Shown piece by piece: positions 1 through 11,600 of a stretch of 64,000 nucleotides of DNA (its first letter is position 1; the number at the start of each line of letters is the position of its first letter). The notes beneath the pieces were generated by a model. It had not been told where the DNA came from and searched no databases. It worked only from the letters and a program-made list of their open reading frames with translations. Source of the stretch: Ephydatia muelleri (lineage: Eukaryota; Porifera; Demospongiae; Spongillida; Spongillidae). Made by a program: the position numbers and the translations under genes. The DNA is taken from the NCBI GenBank assembly GCA_013339895.1, contig JABACO010000001.1:27982523-28046522 (forward strand), written 5' to 3'.

Positions 1-1529
1 CGGGAGCAGCCAGAACTGTTATGAGTCAACAAGCATTCAAGTCAACTTGGGGCAAATCCGTAGCCCCTGTGTTGCATGATACACATATCAAATTGTGTAC
101 ATATACAGGAGAATCACTTAAAGTCTTAGGGGTGGCAGATGTTACTGTAATGTACAAAGGACAAGAGACAAAGCTGCCCTTGGTAGTTGTTGGGCAAGGA
201 GGGCCCAATCTTTTAGGACGTGACTGGTTGCGTGCTTTGAAGTTAGACTGGGGAGCCATTCGTTTAATTTCTGCAAATGCAAAACATTCCAGTTGGGAGC
301 AAATTCTTAAAAATCATGCAGCTCTTTTCAAAGAAGAGCTGGGCACAGTGAAAGGAGTAGTGGCAAAAGTCCATGTGGAAACAACAGCAGCTCCATCTTT
401 CTACAAATATCGTTCAGCCCCATTTATTATGAAGGAAAAGATAGAGAAAGAGCTAGAGCGCTTGGAGCTAGCAGGAATTATCACACCTGTACAATTTTCA
501 GAGTGGGCCGCCCCAATAGTACCGGTGGTGAAAGCTGATGGTTCGATAAGAATTTGCGGGGATTATAAATTAACACTGAATCGTGTAGCCAGGATAGAAA
601 CATACCCTATTCCACGTGTTGAAGAGTTGTTTGCCGTTTTACGAGGAGGTGAAAAGTTCTCCAAAATAGATTTGTCAAGTGCATATCAGCAGATTGTTCT
701 AGATGAGCAGTCTAGGCCTTATACCACCATTAACACTCACAAAGGGCTTTTTATGTATAACAGATTGACATTTGGTATAGCATCGGCTCCAGCAATTTTC
801 CAACGTACGATGGAAACCATCCTACAGGGGTGTCAGCGTACATGTGTGTACTTTGATGACATATTGGTTACAGGGTCTTCAAACGACGAACATTTGGCTA
901 ATCTGGATAGTGTGCTTTGTAAACTCGAGGGAGCGGGCTTACGACTCAACCGGGCTAAGTGTGCATTTATGCTACCTAGTGTTGAGTATTTAGGGCATAG
1001 AATCGACAGGGAGGGATTGCACCCTACTGAAGAGAAGGTCATAGCAATCCACAATGCACCTGTACCTACAAGCGTAACAGTGCTGAAATCATTTCTGGGA
1101 CTCCTTAATTACTATTCTAAGTTCTTACCCAACGTATCATCCACGTTGGCACCACTGTATCTACTGTTACGAAAGAAGCAGAAGTGGGTATGGGGTAAAG
1201 AGCAAGAGGAAGCTTTCCTCAGAGCTAAAAGAATGCTTCAGTCATCGGCTCTATTGTTTCATTATGATGGGAACAAGCCGTTGCTGTTAGCATGTGACGC
1301 ATCCTCATACGGAGTGGGTGCGGTGTTATCACATGTGATGTCTGATGGGTCAGAAAAACCCATTGCGTTCGCATCACGATCAATGACAGCTGCTGAAAAA
1401 GGGTACTCGCAGCTCAACAAAGAAGCCTTGGCCATCATATTTGGAGTTACTAAATTCCATCAATATGTGTATGGAAGAATCTTCACTATTGTGTCAGACC
1501 ATAAGCCATTAATATACATTCTTAATGAG

Positions 1530-1565
<36 letters not shown>

Positions 1566-2593
1566 GATTCAATCAATGAGCATGCGCACAACTGCACTCT
1601 AAATATACGTATGCCAATGCACCTAGATTTTGCGGGACCTTTCTTGGGTCACATGTACTTAGTGCTTGTGGATGCTTATTCTAAATGGATGGAAGTCCAA
1701 GTGATGAAAACAATTACATCCTCAGCAACAATCGAAAAACTCAGGGCTATATTTGCTACTCACGGACTTCCTTGTAAAATTGTGACTGACAATGGACCCT
1801 CCTTTGTTAGTCAAGAGTTTAGAGAATTTATGGAACAGAATGGGATTGTGCATATTAAGTCTGCACCATTTCACCCAGCAACTAATGGTTTAGCGGAACG
1901 TGCTGTGCAAACTTTCAAGCAAGGTTTAAGGCATAACAGCATTGGCACAATAGAAACCAGGCTGTCAAGGTTCTTGTTTCATTATAGAATCACTCCACAT
2001 AGTACAACCGGTTTGTCACCAGCGGAGTTGCTGTTCGGAAGGAGACCGCGATCTCGGTTGGACCTAGTACATCCCGACTTGTCAAATAAAGTAGAGTTGA
2101 GTCAAGCAAGACAGAAACAAGGTCATGACACACCAAATATGGTATCCCGTACTTTCAGCTTGGGGGACAGAGTTTATGTATATGATTTTCACAACCCACA
2201 CAAATGGATTCCTGGTATTGTAGTGGAACTGACAGGAGTCTTTCTTACAAGGTGAGATTGCAGGATGGTGTGGTAGTTCGTCGTCACGTGAATCATATTA
2301 GAAGTCGTGCTGCAGTTGCAGGTGGTGAGCTTAACGCTGATCCTGTTGCACCAACGGCCACCTACCTTCAGCCAGACATCATGGATGATGGTCCAACTTC
2401 AGATTTGTCCTATGACCCAGCACCACTAGCAGATAGCACAGCCACTGAAGAAGATAGAGATGCAGTTATCATCCCAGAGGACTCTGACACCGGTCCACAG
2501 GAGGCAGTAAACCTTCCTCAGGAGGTAGCACCAGTTCCACCGATGACCTTGCGGAGATCAACCCGAGTTAGACAAGCGCCTGACCGCTACTAG
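1..2593 (+). pseudogene. pol: gypsy pol polyprotein (partial, rearranged, frameshifted)
   Basis: The frame is open from the window edge; its first codons read GAARTVM, the remainder of a D[S/T]GA-A aspartic-protease active site whose Asp lies just outside. Counting from the ATG at 21, the reverse transcriptase spans about residues 125-330 with the YFDD catalytic motif near 277-280. RNase H follows (ACDASS near 425, later SDHKPL). A lysine run and about 19 foreign residues then lead directly into the integrase core (LDFAGPF, TDNGPSF, AERAVQ carrying the D, D and E). The RNase H C-terminus and the zinc-binding HHCC domain of integrase are therefore missing. Near 2230 the frame shifts and the pol tail continues to the stop at 2593 (ending APDRY). 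The protein would not be functional. Confidence 0.9.
1531..1618 (-). repeat. A-tract plus antisense LTR fragment inside pol
   Basis: A run of about 31 A (1531-1561) is followed by 57 bp (1562-1618) that is the exact reverse complement of 2671-2727 within the 3' LTR. The reading frame stays open across it, giving polylysine then LTR-derived residues. It replaces the segment that should encode the end of RNase H and the start of integrase. Confidence 0.85.
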
Positions 2594-2649
2594 ACAGAGA
2601 ACAAACATATTGACTATTATTGAAGTGCATAAATGTATAGTTGTGTGTT

Positions 2650-2662
2650 AAGGGGGGAGGAA
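2650..2662 (+). other. polypurine tract
   Basis: The purine run AAGGGGGGAGGAA lies immediately before the TG that opens the LTR. This is the expected plus-strand priming site of LTR retrotransposons. Confidence 0.8.
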
Positions 2663-2785
2663 TGTGATGTATTGGCATACGTATATTTAGAGTGCAGTTG
2701 TGCGCATGCTCATTGATTGAATCATCCTTTTTGTTAATGAGTGAATCGTGACTGAGAGCCAAGTCTGGGGGTCCAAGACACTACA
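2663..2785 (+). repeat. gypsy 3' LTR (about 123 bp)
   Basis: It begins TGTGATG after the polypurine tract and ends CTACA, giving the usual TG...CA termini. The following bases GTTACCA are shared with an inverted copy of the flank near 30,000 that lacks the LTR, which fixes the right edge. The 5' LTR is not in the window, so the length rests on this boundary alone. Confidence 0.7.
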
Positions 2786-3430
2786 GTTACCATGCAGAAG
2801 ATTAATTATTCATACTGCAATCACTCATAAACGGTGTAAGTAAAGACACCCAGGTCTATTCACTTCTAAAGAGGAAAAATTATAGAGTTGAGATCAAAAT
2901 GTGAGACACGATGTCAATTTTTTGAGTGGCATAATGTGGAATGAGTATAATTCTGTTTCCTATGTTGGTGTTACCTAATTGTATACATTTGTATACTTTT
3001 CTGCTGCATGTACAGTGTATTCATGTGTATGGGTTATTAACTGTAATACTGTTATCTCTATTTTGGTAGACCAGTACAAACAACTGTACAGTGCGTGCAT
3101 CATTGTACTTGTTTTCCAAGTATGAATTTTTTGCACCAATAATCACAGCATTGCATTGCAAAGGAAAGACAAACTCTCAGGCAACTGTTCAGCATCATGA
3201 TAGTGCTTCTAAATGTGGCATGTGCAAGTAAGTGTTTGTTTAAATTCTGCTGTATATGTTACATGTTTCATATAGCAATCCTGTGGGATTTTGTCACATG
3301 TGTTGTAAAAAGAATAAGTGACATGTTTTTACAATTATTGCTTTACTTCCCAATGAATAATATACATGTACAGTGTATCGAAGTTTTATCATTTTCTCTT
3401 ATACATACAATATTTGCCATCATTAGGTGC
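2786..3430 (+). repeat. receptor upstream region, also present inverted at 29.18-30.0 kb
   Basis: The sequence upstream of and including the first exon and intron of the Ig receptor gene is found again, reverse-complemented, at 29176-29517 and 29756-30010, where it is split by a retroelement fragment. Part of it (about 2868-2960) also has a diverged direct copy at 34110-34205. It probably contains the receptor promoter, but I see no clear TATA box. Confidence 0.75.
3197..3227 (+). CDS. receptor exon 1, signal peptide
   Basis: Encodes a very short hydrophobic leader, MIVLLNVACA, ending in phase 1 before a GTAAGT donor. Two other copies of this exon exist (56920-56956 plus strand; 29331-29367 minus strand). 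Both are two codons longer, so this copy seems to have lost two codons. The conserved ATG among the three supports the start. Confidence 0.6.
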
Positions 3431-5620
3431 TAATCAATCTATAGTACTCATACCAACAGAGAAGTACACTGCATTTCAGAATGATGTTCCAGCAATTTTC
3501 TACTGCTATGGGAGTGGCTATGAGAATGGAGCAGTTGTTGTGTGGATATTGAATGGAACTGGATATGGTTCAAAACATGCACAAAGAGGAATAACATATG
3601 TCACTGCACCCATTGGAGTAACTAACATCTCATCTCATCTCATTATTCCGTCCAATTCTGCCATCAATAATGGGACAGAAGTGTATTGTAAAACAATTGA
3701 CAGCCTTTCGGACATTGTACTGATGAGTATCCCAGCTAATCTGACCTTACAGGGTGAGTATTGTAATATTATCACAACAATGTGAATGTGTACATTGTAA
3801 ATGTAAACATTTAATAATAGCTATTGAATGTGACCAATATAAATGATTTACATGTACATGTAGAAACCAAATTATTCAATAATTTGTGCCTCATCCATGA
3901 CAGTACTCTAAGTTGTTGCTTTTTCTCATACATCTGATGATTCAAGTACTACACAACTTAGGGTTGTCACCAGTTTCTGGCCCAGTATTACTCATAGAGT
4001 ACACTGAATTGATTGTCCACATCTTCTCGTTTCATGATCAGGGGGCATATCTGCCATACTTGACTGTAAATGTAGCACATGCTGTTGCATGAACTGTGGA
4101 AATGGTTACATGCAGGTATTCGTAGATGTTTAATAATTGGAGTGGTAATATTTCATGATTGCTTAGTGTTTTAATGGCTTGTTATTAATGGAGCAGTTAA
4201 ATGTCAAAGACATGCAGCATAGTGAGATTGTCAAATTCACTACCTCTCATTTGAATTAGCAAGTTCATTTATTATCAAGAAAAACATGAAGGTCCGCCAA
4301 ATGCTGTTATAGTAGTTTTGACCTGGATCATCCCATGTGAGTACAAACGGTCCAGGCCAATGTGATCATAACCAAAGACATTTATATAGCACACATACAC
4401 ACACACAACATACATGTACACACACACACACCACACACACACACACCACACACACACCACACACACACACACCACACACACACCACACACACACGCACAC
4501 CACACACACACACCACCACACACACACACCACAACACACCACACACACACACACCACACACACTTACGCACACAACATACACACACATATCACACACACA
4601 CAAACACACATGCACCTTTTGGTATTGACACTCTTTTTACATTTCTGAATCAGTGAAAGTGATCCCTTATGGTTTTATCCACACTAAGGATGATCAGGGG
4701 GTATGTGTAGTACTTACTATGTAGAATTTAAGTATTATAAATACAAATACAAATAGCAAAATACAGGATCACATTACACACACCGCAGACTCAATTGGGC
4801 TATAGCAGCGTATTTGGATGGAGCCAGTATATACCTGAAACTGCAAATGTATAGAAAGCCCAGATAAACAGAGACAACATTCACATACAATCCAGAAATA
4901 AGATTGTTCTCCCTTTCCAGGTTATATTGTTTGTTCCGAGATAAGATTCAATCATTCTATCATTGTCATGATTGAAGCAGAGTTATGGAAGGCACTATTT
5001 TCTGTTTTGGGTTTTTTGAATAGCATCATACAATGCATGTAACTTTTCAATTACCTTATTAAATATGTTGTGCTCACAGCTGTAAATAAAAACAAAGGTA
5101 TCAAATCCCAATTAAAATTCAATGTTTGATTGTGTTACACACACCAAAGTGTTCACACAGTACTACTGTAATGATGAGTGGAAAACATGCAGTGGATCCT
5201 GTGATATATGACTCTAAGACATTCATCACATTTTGAACAAAAGGTCTGAACGAGAATCTGATTGCATAGATGTGTTATGCCATTATTTGACAATAATGCA
5301 GGATTATGACTAGTAGTTAATTCGCTTAAATAAAAGTACTTCTACTGCATAAAAAATAGAATTTGCCACAGAACATACCACTATTTCAATTGTCTTCGTG
5401 AGTTCATTATTAAACACACGAAATAGGTAAGGTGTAATAGCCATTCTAGTCCGTTGAAGGTTAGCATTGCCATTTTGTATTGTGGTCTTAGTACAGCACT
5501 GAAGTTCATCAAAAACATGGAAAATGGTTTGTCTAACGTTATATCTGTTATTTTGTTTGCTATGCTCTAAAGTAATATAGACCAAAACACATAGTCATAT
5601 TTACTATTTTGCTATGAATG

Positions 5621-5652
<32 letters not shown>

Positions 5653-8600
5653 TAAAATGTGCGTGACGCCCATCTCCAACATTCTTGAATTGGACCCTCC
5701 CCCTCTGCTTAACAAATCACCCACTTTTTGACTATGCCCACCAAAGTAGTTACAGTCATTACCATAATGCCACACCTCCTCAAATAGTGCATGCGCCACA
5801 AGAAAAAATTGTCTCATCCCCAGACCCAATGTAAGCAGCAGTGGGTGGATTACACCACTGCTATGTGAAAGTATATCAGGCTGGGGACTTGACTAGAGAA
5901 TACAAAAGTGGTGATCAAGTCAGTTATTATACATGTTACTCCAATTGGTTTTGCATAAACTTGCTCCAAACAAGGAGACCTTAGGCTCATTTAACATATC
6001 CATCTTGATAAGCATTAGTGCCTCCTTTATCTTTGTAGCCAACTTCTTGCTCAACCCCCCCCCCCCCCCCCCCCCCTGTATTTATCTCTGATTATTGCAA
6101 ATGTGTAAATGTGTTTATCTGCTCCAACAAAACTTGCTGTGCAGAATGTAAGGTCTGCATATAGTCTACCAAAAATTAGGTACATCAAGAAGCAAAACAG
6201 GCTGGACACAGTACTGGTCTGTTGGTGCATGGATTGGCAGTCAATCCTTTGCAGATTTATAGGACACCTTGTAAGCTAGAGGACAGGTTTTCTTTTGCAA
6301 AGAACACAAATAGTTTGATTTATGGTGCAGCGGCTGGACGTAGTTGTGCGATTCTACTCAATGACGTGAACATAGTCCCTCTCACTTTAATTTGAATCAC
6401 AAGGATCAATCACTTCATGCCCTATTTTGCATTTATTCATCACAATTGGTCCAATATAGTGCCTTGTTGTCAGTCAAAGACTTTGGGTTCATGACCTCTT
6501 CCTTTGGCATGATAGCTGTTTTCTGAGAGGAGCCATCAGTTGGCCAAACACCCACTCCCCTTACATCCATGGCATTCCTAGTTAGCTCCAACCTTGCCAG
6601 TTGCTGGAGCCACCGTGTCAAGTCTCTTCAGCTCTTGCTCTGGCCTGCGAACACTTACATAATTGTCAGACAACTCACACTAATTCCACACAGGTCGTGT
6701 GTTTCTTATACTCTAATATCCTCCAGTGGGGTGCTCAGTCACTACTGCATCTTTCATGGCTGCATAGACTCTTGACTAGTCAATTTCTGCATGAAAGAAG
6801 TCTGTTCATTTGATGATAGTAAACTCATGTGTTGTCCTCCAACCTTATTGTGCCATGAAATCTCTGTCCATTCAGGTCCTGAGGTGCCTGCTTCACTGAC
6901 CATCTTCTGTGATATCATAAGCCTTTATTTTGTTGTAATTTGGTTAGAAAACCAGTTTGTTCATTTTTCTTAGCTGTCAAACTGTAAACATATTCACAAG
7001 TGTATGATTCTTTCCTCCACATAAAAGCATTTTGTATTGTATCTTGATAACCTCTCAGATACTCTTGAAGCTCCAAGCAACTTCTGTGTGAATATATCCA
7101 ACACCTCCAACACCACTTTCTTACTGTCCTGGGGTGCTCCATTCTCTCTTGATGTCACTGACTCTCCTGATATATTCTATTACACCCTGTGTACCTATAT
7201 GGATGTAGGACCATCCCCAGTGATCCAGACTGCACCTTCCCAAGGACATGTACCTCATCAGTTGATTTCACTGACCCTTCTCTAAAGGGTACAAATGGAG
7301 AACCAAACAATGCCATCATGGATCATAGTGCTCCAATTGAGTTTACATTATTTGCGGTCAGTGGAGCTGGAAAAGGCACTGTCAGCAACCCCTTTTGGTT
7401 CAAAAAGGAATCAGGTTTGTGTATTTCTGCCATCTGTTATGTTGCTGTAGCAGCTTATTTTTGAGTCATTCCATACCATTTCAACCAACACATGGACACA
7501 ATGTCTTAGATTTAAGTTCAAAACATTTATACTTACTTGTATTTATATAAGAGGTCATGTACATAAATATTATTTGTTGCCTCATAATGGTTTACAAGAT
7601 ACTTGGTGTTGAATAGTTAATTAGTTTACTGATAATCTGTACTTTGCAATGTTTTATCTTGGTGCCCGCTACGAAAACAGGTGCATGCATGGCATCAAAT
7701 GGAAGGGCCTGATGAGCACGATCTTATTGTGTCAAGCATTTTGATGAGAAATGAAAGGGTTAAACTTTGTATTGGTTAGAAAGATAGATTCCATAATAAA
7801 AGGTTGATAATTGCGTATTTTATTTTATAGTATTATGTGCCACATGAAAATCAGTACATACGTAAAATAAAATTGACAACATCTGAGAACAACAAACTGT
7901 TTTGTGTAGTGGCTACCTACTCCAAGCCTCAACTATCAAAACTTTGGCCACAGCAGTATGAATACATGTATGTAGCACAACCTATGTTGTACTGTTCAAA
8001 CTGCTGTGGCCAAAGTTGAGGTTTGGAGTACTCTGCAGGTAGCTACTACAAAAATGGCTGCCATACACAAAACAGTTTGTGGTTCTCAGAGGTTGTCAAG
8101 AATCAAATCACTTAAGTACTGATCTTCATGTGGCACATACACGTAATAGTAAATCCCTAGCTCTTTCAACTGGGTCACTTATTTGTTTAATATTAAATTA
8201 CGTTTCATATGGGACTCAATCTTGAAGCTGCTTAAGGTAAAAGTTACATTGCCATGATGAATTATATTTCCCTCTACACCCCTCCTCTTCCTGGTACTCT
8301 GCTACTGCTATGATGCATCTACACCAAGCACATAGTGGTACTTGTTAATGTCTTGTAGTCCAAAACGGGGCTAAAACTGAAAATTAGGGGCTTAATCCCT
8401 AGCTATTTGGATGTCAAAATTTATGGTCATTTCTGCATGACTCTAGCTGCAAAACATTAAATTAGGATTTCCTGCTGCATCCAATGAATCGCACTAGCCT
8501 AATTTGATATTCACTTTGCGATACGGTATCGCCTATTTTCAACACTGAACGAAAGTGCACTATAAGTCTAGTTCCATCTATGAGACTGTAGTCTGAGCTG

Positions 8601-11600
8601 TAATGGACCAGGTATTTACGCAGATGTGGTGTAAAAAATAGTTTCTAAAATAAGTAAGAAGAAATGTTCAAACTCTACAGTGCTCATTCCCAGACCTACT
8701 GCGAGATTGCCTTGGTTTTATCTGAGTTATCTCCTTGTAGACATTTTAGTGATAATGTTTTTGGTTATAAAAGTTTACATAAGTATATAGGAACCTTTCC
8801 ATAGTTTGATCAGCGTGATGTGTGATCAATTACACTTGCTGTGTACTGGTACTTTAGAGATGCTATATAGTAATATAACATGTTTCAACCCATGTGGGGT
8901 GTATGCACATCTTGTGTGCCCTGGCCTGTATATATGGTTGTAACAATCCATACGGATTATGAACTGGCAAAAGACACGGAAGAGTGAACTGGCATTTTAA
9001 ACATAATGTACTACACTGATTTGGGTTACACATTCCTGCTCTGGGAGTGCTGGAGTGATGCATTAGTGAAGTCATCTGAATAATGGGTTCTTGAGAAGAA
9101 ATTACAGTATCAGTAACCAAGCATGTCACATGTACTTATATGGTTACAAGTGCAGCAAGCATTTGCATACATCATGAAGCTTTTGTGATCAACACATTTA
9201 TTAGTTGCAGTGTGCACATATGCATGCATACATGAACTCGCATGCACGGCATCCAAAGAGTTAATCATATTACTGTTAATATGATTTTCCCAATTACTGA
9301 ATTTCTTAATACAGGTTTAAAATATACCTCCAAGTCAAACAGAACCAAAATCCATGAGTATTTTACCTACTGCAACAACACTTATTGGCAATGTCAAAAG
9401 TGAAGTCCCATTTGGTTAGTACTAGGTTACTTATGTCTTGAGTGTAATACGTTTTTTTATTTCCTTGTAGCTGTCTTGGTTGCAGTTCCAGTTGGTGTTG
9501 TGTTCAGCTTGATTGTACTTGTGCTAATTATTGCATTTCTTGTAATTGCCATCAAGTGTTGTTGTACAAAACGAAAACCATCAGGTATGTGATTTTACAA
9601 AATGCTGGAAATGGCTTAGGAGTTCTTATACATGCACTGTTGTGCAGAACCTCAAATGGATGTGGAATTATATTCTTACGCCACGCACCAGGAGTAAGTC
9701 ATTTATGTATTTCATTAATTTGCAATTCATTTTGGATTTCCATACAGAAAATCTACTCTTGCAGCGAATCAACAAAAGGTATGCATAGATTAGCTCAAGT
9801 GTATTTATTCAATCTGTCAAGATTGATGAATAATTAATGTCTTACACATATGCACACTGATGCAACCTTATAAAATAAACACACATATTACAGTGTTTCC
9901 ATTTTTTTCTTGTTAATATTGCCTCACTTCTATTCTGAGTGGTTTATACAAATATAACTAAATAAATTGAATCGAGAGAGTTATAACGTGCCAGCCATTT
10001 TGGGTAAACGCTTCCAATACTGGATCATTATTAGGACTTAGGAGCATCGAATATTACGTCTTGTAGTGCATGTTTGGATCAGGTCATAATTGATACATGG
10101 CTCTATCTAGTTTAAAGTTTAAAAATAAGTATAAAGTATAGTATCTTATTTCTTAGGTTGATCTGTATGTGTAGTGTTCTGTTTCCTACATGTATTTGTG
10201 AATATGCTCCTACTCTCCAGACATTAGAGACTCACTACATGGATGTTGCATGTCATCCAATTACCTACATTCCTGCTCCTCATCACAAGGTTCAGTACAG
10301 TGAAGTGAAACCTCAGAATGAAAAACCAGTAAGTGATTATTCTAAATAGATCTGGTAAAATCAGTGCCAGGAACTTGCATGCCATAACATTCTTGACACA
10401 TCATAACGATGAAATCGAGATAGAAACACGTGAGTAGAGAACATATTGCACTTATACAGATTGTGATGATTTACTGATGTCTGTATCATACATGTATGTG
10501 TTATACACTCGCATGTGTCAAGGTACATATACAGTGTATGTGCAGTGATATTTGTCCAAGCACAAGCATTTGCTGGGAAATACAATTGCAAAAAACATGT
10601 ATTACAAAAGTGAATTGTGGCTGAGGAAAATACAGCATCCTCATGCTAAGTTTCCTTGTTTATTTAGCTGCTTCCTACTTTATGCACTCCAACCTTGTTT
10701 TATACAGCCCTTTTGAATCTCACAGTTGCATCATAGCAGCATCATGTAGAATTCATCCATATTAAATCCATGAAGCATGAATTGTCACTTTGTCACTGTA
10801 AAGGTCAGTTACTGTTGGGGATATATGGAACGTTCTATACGAAAATGGGTCTTGTGGATTTGATTTTATAACATAAAATTTAATCTGATATATCTTCCGA
10901 AATATTAACGCTATCGGGTTCCTATTTTTAACACAACATACCACACCATAACTATATGTAAAAATCCATTTTGGTGTCTTACACATGCGGGGTACCGACG
11001 TTACAAGGTCCGATACCCCGTAGGGTTCAAAACGGCCACATCTTCAGGTAGGAATGTCCAAATCGGTTCAAAATAGGTACCTATGTAGAAGGGTCCTACC
11101 GCTAGTGATTTGTTCTGTTCGTTCATTTTTGCTTTATCCGTTATGGAGATACAAGTGTGCAAAGTAATTGCATATTTCCCGGGCGTTACGCGCCATTAAC
11201 GTATTACGACTGGCTTCGTGGACGTCCTCGTAATACGTTAATGGCGCGTAACGTAAGACACCAAAATAGATTTTCATATATAGTAATGGTGTGGCATGTT
11301 GTGTTAAAAATACGAACCCAATAGCGTTAATATTTCGGAAGATATATCGATTTAAATTTTATGTTATAAAGTAAAATCCACAAGACCCATTTTCGTATAG
11401 AACGTTCCCATATATACATACAGTGTAGTTTATTTAAAAAGCTACTGTATCACATACAAAAATAGTTTTTATTTCTGTGCTCTTTTTCTCTGCTTGTGGT
11501 ATATTTCTATGTATCCAGTGTTCCATTTCCTATATTACTAAGTGATTCTGCCCTCCAGAAACCGGATCCCAATGGCTATATTGATGTTGAATGTCATCCA

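Larger units (their letters stand above)
1..2785 (+). mobile_element. Ty3/gypsy LTR retrotransposon, 3' part
   Basis: Retroelement entering from the left window edge. It holds the C-terminal part of a protease, reverse transcriptase, RNase H, integrase core, a purine-rich polypurine tract and a short 3' LTR, in the gypsy order PR-RT-RH-IN. The 5' LTR, primer-binding site and gag lie outside. The right boundary at 2785 (LTR ending in CA) is supported by an inverted copy of the downstream flank near 30 kb that lacks the element. It sits about 410 bp upstream of the first exon of the Ig receptor gene. It is defective: one frameshift and an internal replacement. Confidence 0.9.
3754..7058 (+). 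other. large intron or gap region of the receptor gene
   Basis: No exon was recognised with confidence. It holds a (CA)n microsatellite (4382-4612), a G29 tract (5624-5652), a hairpin-MITE remnant (5803-5895) and a C22 tract (6055-6076). Up to about 4350 it is homologous to the intron of the second copy (57475-58560). A short open stretch after an AG at about 6875 starts GPEVPAS but cannot be placed. Confidence 0.6.

Noticed and set aside
4275-4656. Long Cys/Val- and His/Thr-rich open frames on both strands
   Set aside because: They are translations of the (CA)n microsatellite.
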